64,000 nucleotides of DNA from Umbilicaria muhlenbergii (Eukaryota; Ascomycota; Lecanoromycetes; Umbilicariales; Umbilicariaceae), in the NCBI GenBank assembly GCA_000611775.1, contig KK106986.1, positions 1,178,001 through 1,242,000 on the forward strand, given 5' to 3'. The position numbers and the translations under genes are program-made. The first letter of the stretch is position 1, and each line of letters starts with the position of its first letter. The notes beneath the pieces were generated by a model. That model had not been told where the DNA came from. It saw only the letters and a list, made by a program, of their open reading frames with translations, and ran no database searches. Shown piece by piece: positions 35,563 to 47,266 of the stretch.

Positions 35563-38500
35563 CTACTGCATGGCAGTAGGTGTAGGCGGGAACTCCCCCG
35601 GAACATGAAAACGACTCATAGTCCGCGACAGGACATCGGCACTGGAAGTGCCTACCCGTTGAGACTCGGCTGCATCAGAAGGCTGTACGGCACCGGCGGC
35701 TTGAGTTGCGGGAGCCATGTTGGTGTCACTGGGATTTCGGGGGCTGGAAGCTAAGTAACCTTCACCGGCGTGATTGCCGGTGTCATTCGCTTTTGGGGTT
35801 CGGACTGTGTTGGAAAGGCCTGCTTTGTTGGGTTCGTCGGCCACGTTAATGCCTAGACCTTCGGTGCTGGGGTAGCTTTCAAGACCGTGGACGGCGGAAG
35901 GTTTTGGTGGCGCCGAAATCGGATTGTCTGGGTTCGAGGGTTCGGACTGGGGCTGCTGTTCCTCGTGCTCGATCAGATCATGTTGTTGAGACTGCTGAAA
36001 GCCTTTGGCAGCGCCGACACCTGCTCCAGCGCCTGTGGCTTTTGTACCCAGCCAGTCGCCATAAGTGCTGTCGTGTCTAACCGGCTCATAGGGAAGCGAC
36101 TTTGGAGCGGATGTATTCAGCTGCTGAGGTTGTTGTGGGCTGCCATACGAAACTACGCCTGGGCCGTCAGAGCTAACACCTTGAGCTTGGACGGGCTGGT
36201 CGTTGTACTCTACGCCTGGTCGAATTGAGACTTCTCGAGTGGACGTTTGTTGGGTAGGATTTTGCTGAGTAGAGGCTCGTGGGGCGGGGATTTGCTGCCC
36301 TGGTTCAGGAGCTCCTGGAATGACTGGAAAACCAAAATACTCTGTCTGAGGTGTTATCGGGACATATGCACCATGGTGTGACGTGGCTCGCGAGACATCA
36401 GGTGCATCTTCAGAAGTATTTTCGCCCGCAACAAGACCTTGTTGAGAGGACAGATACGCCCCTTCGTGCACAGGTAGGTTGTTATAATCGGCTTTCTGCG
36501 CTATTGGTATGTAGGAATCATAATGCGAAGAATTCGTCGAAACTTCAGTTCCTAATGCCTTTGAAGCAGTCTCGTCATGAGAAGGGCCAGCCTGTGTAGC
36601 AGTGTGCCTGGCAGGGGTCTGCCGCGTAGAGCCATGCATTGTTGATTGCTCTTGTAAACCAATGTGTTCTAAAGTCTGCGCTTTTGGGGTATATATCTCG
36701 CGAGTGGAAGCTTTCATTGAAACGCCGCCTGGCAATGCATCTGAAGCTGTCGTATTCTCCTTGCTCCGGACCGGATGATCAGGCTGACCGTTCCGAACAT
36801 CAGACCCTGGAACGGTACCCGCGGTAGCTACGATATCAGAATCGTCGGAACTGGCCCCACTAGAAGGAGAGAGCGGTACTAGTAAGTTTCGATTGACGTT
36901 CAAATCGCTCGGAAAACGCCCACCTGGTTGAGGGCGCTTCAGCAGGTAATCCTGTTGGGGCAACGGCTGGCTCACTTGCGAAGCCGTTGCAGAGTACGGT
37001 ACCTGGTCTGCTTCATCCTCGTCCATCGCACCATCGCTGCTTACGGAGGCTGGTTTCTGGCTTCCGCCACTGACACTACGTGCATGCTGTCGAACGAAGG
37101 CATTCCGTTCCTCTCCAGTCTTCTCGGTCAGATTTTTGATGTCATCGTACCACGCGAGCATCGTATCACGGGATTCGGCACGGAAGACCCAGGCGTGTCC
37201 TCGATGCATTGAGCCAGTTTGACGTCCTTTAAGCATGAACTTGTGAGAAGAAGAATCAGCGCCAGATCGAGATCCAAGCTTCTGCTCCGGTAGGTACAGT
37301 GACATGATCGGCGTTTGGGTACTGAGCCGGTCGGCCGATTTAAACTCATGTAGGTGCGTCGGCGACAAGACGTACCTAAGAGAGTCGATTTAGTAAAGCA
37401 CACGAATCGTGGTGGACGAGGTCTTACCAGCCAGGCGTATAGCTCTTCAGATACTTGCTCTTCCGTTCGAGCATACCAGCTCTGACCTCCGACGCTGCTG
37501 GATGCTCTTTGCCGGGATAGTGGATGTGCTCTACTCTGCGGACAGGCACCCTTGGGTCCACAAAATTTTCATTATTGTCGATAAACGCCTCCCACTCATG
37601 GTCTTTTGCCATAGCAATTGGACCGCTCCATAACCTGTCAGCAGCATCGTATGCCTCGTCTGCCTCTCGCTTGAGAATCCCAGCATATGCATTGTAGGCT
37701 TTCTGGATCTCGCCGACAACAATGGACTCCAGCTCGCGACCCGAGCTCTCAAGATTCAGAAAAGCCTGCCAACAATTAGTAGCAGCCCAGAAAAGATTGG
37801 CGGCGACAGACTTGCCCTGTGCAAATAGTTTTCCTCCTCAAGTTGCTTTTCCACTTGTCTATCGACACTTAATTTTACGAGATATGGATCGCCTTTCCCA
37901 GACGACGCCGAATCCACAGCCTCTAGTACTTCCTGCAGGTTTCGTACAGCCTTCCTGGTGCCTTCAGTTTCCTTGTCCACTGCGTTTTTGAAGTCCCCAG
38001 AGAGGTTTTTAATTTCCTTGATCTTCTGTTGAAGGTCACTTCGTAGCCCGGTAAGCTGCGCAATGACGTCCTCCTCAATATTTTTGGCCTTGTTGCCTTC
38101 TGCGAGAGATTGCTTGTTGTAATCCCGCAGAATTTGCGTCGCATCGCTGATGCCGCCTTCCGCGAGAAACATTGACGACGGCGTAGTAGTATTGATCACG
38201 TTAGAGAGGGTCAAAAGTGACTTCGATCGGCTCTCATAGGACTTTTGGATATCGCGGAAGTATGTGATAAGGTCCTTGAGTACCTTGCGCCATGCTATAA
38301 ATATCCAGTATAAAGTCAGCGGAAGTCGGCGATGAACAGCGCTCTAGCATTGTCGGAAATTGCGCCATGATGGGAGCTGGGAAATTCTACCTTGAAACCG
38401 GTTTGCGAGTATGTCTGTTGGATTTCCATGTGTTGGTACAGGTATAAAGAATGCACTATTCATCTCATCGTCCTCTACATCTGTACGCTTTTCACGGTCC

Positions 38501-38841
38501 GCCACCCTCAAGCTTCTCGTGTCGCCAGCACCGATACTTTTCATGCTGGTACTTCGTTTGAGACTACCTTTCCTGCTCAATGACTGCTTCTTCTTGAGTG
38601 TGCCGCCACGCGAAGGAGTCAAGGTGTTTGATTGGGACATCGCAGAAGTTGGTCGATGAGCATCCGTAGCACCGGCACCGTCCTGGACCGTTGATCCTAA
38701 TCGGCTGGCTTCGGGCCCATCGTCGAGGCGCAATTGGTGAGGTTGCTGGATTGACCGCGACAAGGGCGAAGTGTCGGTTGGGGCACCTTGCGCAAGGTCG
38801 GCCACTCCAGTTGCCCCGGAGGGAAAGTGCGACTGCTCCAT
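35563..38841 (-). CDS. SLM1/SLM2-like phosphoinositide-binding protein (F-BAR-like and PH domains)
   Basis: Plasma-membrane adaptor that in yeast binds PI(4,5)P2, associates with eisosomes and recruits TORC2 to Ypk kinases. 1026 aa from exons 38841-38391, 38294-37816, 37765-37428 and 37375-35563. A Ser-rich N-terminus is followed by a long helical BAR-like region at ~150-395 (AWRKVLKDLITYFRDIQKSYE, KNIEEDVIAQLTGLRSDLQQKI, KQLEEENYLHRAFLNLESSGREL). A PH domain lies at ~400-520 (LERKSKYLKSYTPGWYVLSP...HRGHAWVFRAESRDTMLAWYDDI). The ~500-residue tail is disordered and Pro/Gln/Ser-rich. Intron 2 (37815-37766, 50 nt) is a GC-AG intron with donor AGG|GCAAGT; only this splice gives HRAFLNLE. The other introns are GT-AG (96 and 52 nt). 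It is a likely regulatory partner of sphingolipid synthesis. Confidence 0.93.
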
Positions 38842-39698
38842 GTGGGCTTCAAACGCGACCTGCTGCTATGCGCCGGATGTTTGGGCAGGAATCAGATTGT
38901 GTACAGGCAGCAAAGGTGCGGTTGCTATTGACCGGTAGCAAGGTGAATAGCGAACTCAAATAACAATACACTCGTGCTGCGGCGCAAGGCTATCGTGCCC
39001 GCCCGGTTTGATGATCGCAGTGACAACCAGTAGAGAGGCCTGTAACAACGAAAATGACGCTGTCTATGAGGCTTTGGAGCCCTGATGAGGTGGCCTCCAG
39101 CTGGGCAAGGGTCGATTGGGAGGCTGAATGAGCAGGTGTTGGCCGCTTCCGAGAGGTTCGCGGGGCGCAGGAATCACGGGCTGTCTCATTGGCTCAGAAC
39201 GGGGGGAGTGGCCAAGATTGATGATATACGGATAGCACGGCACGATGTGGTCTGAATCACGACAGATTGGTAGTGAGGTGTATTTACGAAATGGCGGAGA
39301 AGAAGAAGAAGAAGAGCTGCCTTCCGTCAATGGCTGCCGTTCGCTCACTGCTGGTCGAGTGAAGCCAATCGGGGGGTTTTAGCGGCGCGGTATGACGTCG
39401 TGCAAAGGTCCGACGCGGTGTTGAGGTGATATCGACTGTCCAAGCGCCAGAGCTCGATACTTTGAGCTAGATTGCTGCTTCTCCTCTTCACTTTCTCGTG
39501 TGGATGGATACAGAGCACAGTAGACATGTCGCTTAAGGCTGGGGTTCGGTGAGAGTTCAAGGTCACTGGCATGGCTACGGATGATCACTTGCGGTTGTTA
39601 TGTGAGGAATGTAGTCGGCAAGGCTACGGTGACCGCAGCGCTGAATCGGTCGAGGCATGGGACGGACAATTTATAGCTATCTTGACTTATCGATTAAG
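38842..39698. other. Intergenic region, SLM-like promoter to ThrRS end
   Basis: About 850 bp. It holds the SLM-like promoter and the ThrRS 3' UTR. A 94-codon minus-strand frame at 39064-39348 with a Ser run (AGA repeat near 39300) has no family features and is left as a weak candidate only. Confidence 0.4.
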
Positions 39699-42301
39699 CT
39701 AGATAGCGTTAAGGATTCTCCGTTCCTTCTTCAGCGCCTTCAACTTTCTCAGAGCCTCATCCAATGGGATCAGATCACCCTTCGATTGCGTATTCTGGTC
39801 GTCTCGGTTCCGTATGTTGACCGACCGTGACTCCTTCTCCTGAGCACCCACAACTGTGTCGTTGTCAGTACCACGTCGTCCCGCAAAGTCTGGAACCACT
39901 CACCAAAGATGAAGTTGTATTGTTGTAGCTGTCCCGTGCGGATTTTCTTCTGCATCGTGTTTCCACTGATGTCAACGTCCGCGTGCATCTTGTGAGCTCG
40001 GAAAAGTTTCTGCACTTCCTCGACGTAGTCGTTGACTGCCGGCATGACTGGTATAACAAGCACTTGTCGCGGACTGAGCCAGAACGGCCACTTCCCAGCA
40101 AAGTGCTCCGTCAAGATTGCCATGAACCGTTCAAAGCTTCCAATGATCGCCCGATGTACCATGACCGGACGGGCACGTCCAGGCCCTGGCATTTTCGGCC
40201 CACTTGATGCCGGAGCATCTGGTTTCGCCTCTCCTTCTCCGTTAGCCTTGGCCTTTGATGAAGCCTCTGAAGTCATGTACTCGAGTTCGAAGTTCTGGGG
40301 CAGCTGGAAGTCCAACTGTATGGTAGCGCATTGATATTCTCGCTTGAGAGCGTCGGAAATGGTGATGTCGATCTTGGGTCCGTAAAAAGCACCATCGCCC
40401 TCATTCTTCTCCCACTCGCCACCACCAGCATTCTTGAACGAGTTCAGTGCGTCTTCCAATTTGGCCTCCGCGATGTTCCATGTCTCAATGTCTCCGAGGT
40501 ATTTCTCAGGCCTAGTGGACAATTTGAGCTTGAACGGGAAGCCGAACAATCCATAGATGCACCTCAAAAAATCGAAAAGGCCTTCGATCTCTTGAGTAAT
40601 CTAGAACTTGTCAGTGTGCAACCACTTAGGCGATTCAGCCTGTTCTTACCTGCTCCTGAGTACAGAAGATGTGGGTGTCGTCCTGCTGGAATTTGCGGAC
40701 CCTGGTGAGGCCATTGAGTGCACCAGAAGCTTCGTTCCTGTGCAGAACCCCGAAATCTGCCATCCGTAATGGTAGCTCGCGGTAGCTTCGTTCTCTGTGT
40801 CCAAACATGACGCAATGCCCGGGGCAATTCATTGGCTTCAAAGCCCACTTCCGCTTCTCTACCTCGAGACCGAACATGTCGTCTTGGTAGTGCTGCCAAT
40901 GTCCGGACCTCTTCCATAGCTCGACATCGTACATGTTGGGCGACTGGACCTCTTGATACCCACGTTTCTGATATTCGGAACGAAGCAACTTTTGGAGCGC
41001 ATTGAAGATAATAGTGCCGTGAGGTAGTAGGAAGACTGATCCGGGGGACAGTTCATCGAAAAAGAACAATTCCTGTTCAACGCCGATCTTACGATGATCC
41101 CGCTTTGCAGCCTCTTCCAAAAATTTCTGGTGTTCGGACAATTGTTTCTTGTCTGGGAACGCAACACCATAGATTCGTTGCAAAGAATCATCGTCTTTAT
41201 CTCCCCGGAAGTAACAAGAGGAATTCTATAATTCATCCATAAGCATATCCTACAATGACAAGAATCGATTACTAACCTTCATTATCTTGAACGCTTTTAT
41301 CTTGCCTGTGTTTTGAATATGAGGACCAAGACACAAGTCAACAAGCGTCCCGCACCTGTAGACTGTGCTTCCCTCAGGAGGTAATAGGTTTTCAATGTAG
41401 TACATTTTGTATTTGCTGTATCCAAACATCTTCTTGAGGTCAGGAATGGAGACATGCAGTCTCTCAAATGGCTGCTTTTCCTTGAAGAACTTCGATGCTT
41501 TGCTTTCTAGTGGGGACCAGTCGCTCTGGGTAACAACCTGCCTGCTCGTTATTAGTAAAACCCATATTTCACGGATTCTGAAGCGTACCCTTCTCCTAGA
41601 GCCATGTCGTAGAAGAAGCCTTGATCGACTGGGGGACCATGTGATAACAGACACCCATACTGGCACTCGGCAGCCTCTCCAAGTACGTGAGCACTTGAGT
41701 GCCAGAATACGTTTCTGCCCTCTGACGAGGTGAATGGGAGATACGAGAGCTTGCAATCATATTCCAAGGGTCTATCGAGATCCCATAGCTCTTTGCCATC
41801 CACCTTAGCAATGACAACGTCAGTGCTCACGTCCTTGTCGACATGTTTAAGGAACGATCCTGGGGTAGATTCCCAAGCTTTTGCAGCCACTGGCATTAAC
41901 GGCCTTGGCTTGCCATCTTGGTCCAAGCCCAGGTCTATAACAACATTGATCAGCGAGTGCTCTTTTGCCAGTATTTCGGCTTTCTGTCGCTGCATGAGCT
42001 TCTCGAACAGCTCGTTGCGCCGAAGGATGAAATCTGGTAAAGCGGCCATGGTGGATTGTTGAGGTGCTGCAGCTTTTGACACCGGCTTTGTGCCCTGGGC
42101 TTGGTCTGAACCTTTGGAGCTTGCGTTCTCTGCTCGAGTTTTGTTGCCTTCAGATTTGGGGCTTCGAGGGGGTATTGACTTCGAGCTTGAAGAACGTTTG
42201 TGCCCAGATTGGTTCTCGGTGTTGGCAGGACGGTATGCTAGAACCTCATTTTCCGATACTGGAGCAGCACCATCAGCTTTTTCACTGCTGACAGTGTCCA
42301 T
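39699..42301 (-). CDS. THS1: Threonyl-tRNA synthetase, cytoplasmic
   Basis: Class II aminoacyl-tRNA synthetase charging tRNA-Thr, 801 aa. Five exons: 42301-41589, 41541-41277, 41225-40650, 40600-39904, 39853-39699. Introns of 47-51 nt are all GT-AG. Domains in order: Lys/Ser-rich eukaryotic N-extension (~1-90), TGS domain, editing/second additional domain ([14 protein letters not shown], the HxxxH editing motif; later [14 protein letters not shown]), and the class II core with MNCPGHC (a zinc-ligand Cys), [21 protein letters not shown] (motif 2), QQDDTHIFC, and [17 protein letters not shown] (motif 3). The anticodon-binding domain is at the end ([33 protein letters not shown]). Intron 1 has two possible acceptors four bases apart; the upstream one (after 41542) keeps frame. 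Divergent from GAR1 by 176 bp. Confidence 0.97.
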
Positions 42302-42477
42302 GACTCTTCACAGCTTGTGCTGTGACTCAACTGTAATTCAAGTGACTCTTGTTGATTTCACTAAATGTCATGCACTTTTGGCGGTGAATGGCAGAAACCT
42401 TTCCCATCCCGGCCTAGCTTACATGCACTCTTCTCTTCGCACAAGCTCAGCTTCAAATTTTGAGCAGTATGAACATC
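42302..42477. promoter_or_regulatory. Compact bidirectional promoter, ThrRS / GAR1
   Basis: Only 176 bp separate the two divergent start codons, so the leaders are short and regulatory sequence is almost certainly shared. Both genes serve protein synthesis (tRNA charging and rRNA pseudouridylation). Confidence 0.65.
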
Positions 42478-43409
42478 ATGTCGTTTCGAGGCGCACCACG
42501 AGGACGAGGCGGTTTTGGGGGTGTACGAGGCGGTGGAGGAGGCTTTAGTTCAAGGGGTGGTGGTGGTATAGACAACTCAGTATTTCTGGGCAAAGGCGTT
42601 CAGGATAGCTGACCTTTCTCAGGGCGCGGCGGTTTCCAACAATCCTATGGACCTCCAGCGTCAGTCTTAGGTCAGATAAAATCAGGAGGAGATTGTACTA
42701 TTGCGTTACTGAAAGCTATCACAGAAATGGGATCCTTCCTCCACGCGTGCGAGGGTGAAATCGTTTGCGAATCCGTTAACCCTAAGATCCCATACTTCAA
42801 TGCGCCCATCTACCTGGAAAATAAAGTGCGTTGTCGAGCTCTCCCTGGCAGTTTCGTCTAAACTAGTGGCAGACGGCAATTGGCAAAGTCGACGAGATAC
42901 TCGGTCCCATAAATCAGGTCTACTTCACCATAAAACCTCAAGAAGGCATTGTAGCCACCTCATTCAAGTCCGGTGACAAATTCTACATTGGCGGAGATAA
43001 GCTCTTACCTCTCGAGAAGTAAGAGCATACAACTAGTTTGTAGGCGACCGTTGTGCTGATTCAGAAATACAGATTCCTGCCAAAACCAAAACCACCACCT
43101 GGTCCGTAATTGTCTTGACGTTTGTCTGGAGACGCTGGTACTGACCAATCGCCAGGTACACCAAAACCGAAGCGCGCTGGTGGCGCTTCACGGGGCGGTC
43201 CAACGCGTGGTGGCAGAGGAGGTGCCAGGGGTGGCGGCCGAGGTGCTCCGAGAGGCAGGGGAGGATTCGGTGACCGTGGTGGCAGGGGAGGTAGTAGGGG
43301 CGGCGCAAGCAGAGGAGGGGGATTCAGTTCTGGCAGGGGCGGTGGTGGAGGACGGGGTGGAAATCCCAACTTTACTAAACCGGGCGCTTTCCGAGGGCGT
43401 GGCTCATAG
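42478..43409 (+). CDS. GAR1: H/ACA snoRNP protein GAR1
   Basis: Nucleolar subunit of the H/ACA pseudouridylation complex. 221 aa from six exons: 42478-42565, 42623-42670, 42725-42825, 42873-43018, 43073-43101, 43156-43409. The N-terminal GAR domain (RGGFGG...GGGGF) is followed by the GAR1 core beta-barrel ([82 protein letters not shown]). A long C-terminal RGG domain ends GAFRGRGS. All five introns are 47-57 nt, dense for a 0.9-kb gene. An acceptor at 43065 upstream of the chosen one (43072) would shift frame. RGG boxes bind RNA and are usually arginine-methylated. Confidence 0.96.
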
Positions 43410-43733
43410 GCCTCATATCAGGCGTTCTGGCGCAATTTCGGGGATTACGGGCTGTGAGTATTGTACAGAAAGATCAACATTTCCTCGCAAAGTCCTCGCA
43501 AACTAAGAATCTCACTGTTGTTGCTGCCACGATTATCATGTCGAGGCTTCTTCAAGTCCGAATCATAAGATATATTGACTCATGCGGGAAGTTTGGTGAT
43601 CATGCTTGTGACATTTCGCTAGAAGCCCCACCACTGGTTTCAGGGTCCCAACCTCTTCTTCTAAGACCTTGTAGACTACACAATAGTTTGTTTACCCCAA
43701 GCCTAAAGCCATCCTCAGCACTTGCTCTCCACA
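43410..43733. other. Spacer between GAR1 and SEC14
   Basis: 324 bp between co-directional genes holding the GAR1 3' UTR and the SEC14 promoter and leader. Nothing else seen. Confidence 0.4.
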
Positions 43734-44936
43734 ATGGCGGCCCCTAAGATGAAGCTCGATCCTAAGTACGACGACTACGATTACCCAACGACAAGTCCAA
43801 CCGTACAAAGCGGTCACCCAGGGCATACTACTCCTGAGCAAGATGCGCAAGTACACCAATTGCGGATGCAGCTTGAATCGGCAGGCTACACGGAGAGGTT
43901 AGATACGCTGTCCATGGTACTGCACCCTCTCTCCGGGCTTGTAGACCGTGGAAGCTGAACTTTTGGCTATAGCTTCGATTCCTCCGAGCGCGGAAGTTCA
44001 ACGTTGATCTGGCAAAGCAGATGTGAGGTGGGTTCCTAAGTAACAGCAGTCTACGAACTAAACATACATATCAGGTTCATCGAGTGTGAGAAATGGAGAA
44101 AAGAATTTGGAGTAGACAACCTGGTACGGAATTTCAACTACGAAGAGAAGCCAAAGGTCTTCGAGTACTACCCACAATATTACCACAAAACAGACAAGGT
44201 ATAGCTTGTCACGAAAATGGCCCTTATAGCACATCACTGACCTCATCACCAGGATGGACGCCCGGTCTACATCGAACAACTTGGCAAAATCGACCTGGCC
44301 GCCATGTACAAAATCACAACCGCAGAGCGTATGCTGCAAAACCTTGTGGTCGAGTACGAAAAGCTGGCCGATCCTCGCCTACCAGCCTGCTCCCGCAAGT
44401 CAGGCACGCTCCTCGAAACCTGCTGCACAATCATGGACCTGAAAGGAGTAGGACTCTCGAAAGTCAGCTCGGTGTACGGCTATGTCAAGCAGGCCTCTAC
44501 CATCTCACAAAATTACTATCCGGAACGGTTGGGCAAGCTTTACCTCATCAACGCGCCTTGGGGGTTCTCGCCTGTCTTCAACGTTGTCAAGGGCTTCCTC
44601 GACCCGGTCACGGTATCAAAGATTCATGTGCTTGGCAGTAGCTACCAACACGAACTATTGGCCCAAGTTCCCAAAGAGAACCTGCCTAAGCAATTTGGAG
44701 GAACCTGCGCATGCGGAGGTGGATGTGCGCTAAGCGATATGGGACCATGGCAAGACTCGCAATGGACAAAACCGCCAAAGTGGGAGCGACAAGGCGGTTC
44801 CACTACTATCAACAACCAGCCGACGAACAAGATACCGAGTCACGCACAGTCTCAAGGCGGCCCGAGAACCGGAACTCAGGTTGATGAAGTTACGGCTGTG
44901 CCTGGTAGTGGGCATCAGGTGCCGATGAAACATTAG
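43734..44936 (+). CDS. SEC14: Sec14 phosphatidylinositol/phosphatidylcholine transfer protein
   Basis: 346 aa from exons 43734-43916, 43973-44022, 44075-44198 and 44253-44936. Introns 56, 52 and 54 nt, GT-AG. The CRAL-TRIO N domain is at ~40-85 ([33 protein letters not shown]). The lipid-binding CRAL-TRIO domain follows: [107 protein letters not shown], and [16 protein letters not shown] short Gln/Thr-rich tail ends QVPMKH. It regulates Golgi phosphoinositide and diacylglycerol balance for secretion. Identification is secure. Confidence 0.96.
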
Positions 44937-45283
44937 AGTCCGGATGGCTTATTTGTGCTTTGCGTTTAGAACCGGCGATCCTGGCAGGATCAGGAAAGCA
45001 GCTCACCAGGGAACGGCCATGGTTCATGATCATACGACCAAACGCTCCTTGACAGCGAGGTGAGGTCAAAGTAATCAAGGCTTTACATGATATCAACAAG
45101 ATTCGAATAATTTGACTGCGCATCTAATATATCTAAGCGGTTTGAAATGCGTTCAATGAAGTTCGGATATCTACCCAGACCGCAAATAAACCAGGTAGAT
45201 CGTTCGATGCACCAGTAGTCCCACTCTTTCCAGTACGCCCCAACCCAACCTTAACGCCCCCATCCACCCTCTATCCCAATCTC
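44937..45283. other. Convergent intergenic region, SEC14 / MIS14
   Basis: 347 bp holding both 3' UTRs. The right part (from 45240) turns strongly C-rich and runs into the MIS14 3' end. Confidence 0.45.
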
Positions 45284-46053
45284 TCACATCCCCTCCACTA
45301 CCTCCGCCGCCCTCCCCGCCCTCTCACACCTCGCCACCGTCTCCGTAACCCTCCCCAACCCCACCAATCCCTCCACCGCCCCCTCCCACGTCCCCCTAAC
45401 CCCCTCCGCCCGCTCCAACCCCACCCCTTCCATCTCCACCCCCTTGCTCCCCTCCCCCCTAACCCTCTCATGTAACCTCTCCAGCGCCTCCTCTTCCGCA
45501 CCGAGTTCCTTATCCAGACGCTCCATATACGCTTTCGCGGCCTTGGCGGGCGCTTCGCGGCGCAGTTCGGCGACGCGTGCGGTTTCGGACTCGAGTTGCG
45601 CGTAGAGGGCGTGGAGGCGGGAGGCGAGGCGTGGGTCGTAGGGTTCGTATGTTTCGGTGGAGGTGTCGGCGGGGTCGGAGGTGCTGGGGTTGGGAGGCGT
45701 GAGGAGGGAGGGGGAGGGGTCGAGGCCGTTGATGCTGAGGGAGGGGAGAGCGAGGGTTAGGGTTTGGTGTATGTACTTTTTGGGGGTTTTTAGCTGGGGG
45801 TTCTTTGGTAAGGCAAAGTGTCCTTGCGGAAGGACGTTGATGGCATTGGAGATCGTTTGGAGGGTTGGGGGCAAGGTACCTGGTGGACTAGCTCTTCGAC
45901 TTTTGTGCGGAACGCGTCGTCTTCGCCTTTTGGCGCAGCAGATGGGGGGATGGCTTGGTCGAGTTTTTGCTGGGCGGCGGCGTTGATGTTGGAGAGGAGA
46001 TAGGTGAGGTCGGAGGGGGACTGGAGGTCTATTTTGCGGTGGTGGGGGTCCAT
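45284..46053 (-). CDS. MIS14: Kinetochore protein Mis14/Nsl1 (MIND/Mis12 complex)
   Basis: Subunit of the Mis12 (MIND) complex that links centromeric chromatin to the Ndc80 complex. 221 aa from exons 46053-45880 and 45775-45284, with a 104-nt intron (donor GTACCT). The N-terminal block is diagnostic: RKIDLQSPSDLTYLLSNI, AAQQKLDQAIPPSAAPKGEDD and KVEELVHQYIHQTL, then LSINGLDPSP. The rest is a coiled coil (SRLHALYAQLESETARVAELRREAPAKAAKAY...EEEALERLHERV). The 5' part is C-rich and the 3' part G-rich in codon third positions. The start at 46053 (MDPHHRKI) is preferred to 46104 because the conserved block begins there. Confidence 0.85.
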
Positions 46054-47266
46054 TGTTTCTAGTTGAGGCGCAATGTGTGGAGATTGCTTGTCGTACCGGT
46101 TCACCCAAGAAGAGCTGAAGAGCTACACTCTACTTCAGCAATGGACCAGTCTTCAAGGTGAATAAAAGCATGGTGAACTGTGGATTTTGTCAAGGATACG
46201 GACAGCGATTGTTGATATTGAGTGCCCTAGCCAGCGCGACGGGAAGGTTTGGCGAGACACGCGCGTAGGGCTGGCTGTTCGATACGCGGGTGCCGATTGG
46301 CTGCTGCTACTACCTCAACCAGCTACTGAGTACCTCCAATATTCTCTCTACAGATACGACTGGCACAACAGTTTAGAGAACATTACAGGGCTTTCAACAT
46401 GTATGACGTGGGTGTTTAGATGGATAGGATATTCGACGACAGACGGGTCTAAGAAGGGGCTCCTGCTGAGGGATCTTAACAACTCTTAACGATGGTTATT
46501 ATTGGGAACAGTCTCGAAGTACAGTAAAGCCAGTCTTATCACAGTTCATGGCAATATCTCTCCTAGGTTATACAACATCTGATATGTGTATTTAACTCCT
46601 TAATCTGTACTACAGCTCATCGACATGTTTCCGCTATAATACCATGTTTTTGGACCTCTAAGCAGCCTAGTGTCAGCACTGATCAATTGCTTTCGATGAT
46701 TTCTCCTCATGCTCTTCCCTATTAGTTCATTCCAAAGCCAGAAGGCTTATATTGCCTTATTCAAGCATGTACGTCATTATAGGCTTATTATATATCTCTG
46801 GAGTGTACCCTTACTTCTTTCACTCTGTACCTGATTGAGTGAACGAGGTCGTGGCGTTGGGCTCTTATTGAAGTCTTATTTCCTGTTGATCAACACTGCA
46901 GTGTTGGAAAACACCGTGACAAAACCTGTACTGTTGGTTGTCGCATCCATCATATGCTATAGACAGTACAGTGCCTAACCATACGAAGGGGATAGAAAGT
47001 GTGATAGGGTAGGACCGACCACACACCTTGCCACATGTGCTGTCTCAAACCCCTCGTTTGTGGAGCGGTTGATTCACCTGGTCATGTAGTCATAGAACCT
47101 TGGCCAACGGCTCTTCACCAGCACGCCAAACACGTCGATTGATGAAACCGATATATGTTAGATTTTGCAACTGACTAAATGGCTTAATGAACCACAGCCT
47201 ATCTCTCTGTGTGCATACGAAGCAATTGACACCGTGCACGCAACTGAAAAGCTTGAGAGCAAGACA
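46054..47266. other. Divergent intergenic region, MIS14 / unknown gene
   Basis: 1.2 kb without a supported gene. The stretch about 46500-46900 is AT- and TpA-rich with no frames, compatible with a decayed repeat but with no identifiable ends. Confidence 0.4.

Noticed and set aside
39064-39348. 94-codon minus-strand frame with a Ser run
   Set aside because: Composition driven by an AGA microsatellite; no family features, left only as a remark in the intergenic entry.
45284-46108. 274-codon unspliced reading of the MIS14 locus
   Set aside because: Its N-terminal part is intron and wrong-frame sequence; the spliced model restores the Mis14/Nsl1 block.
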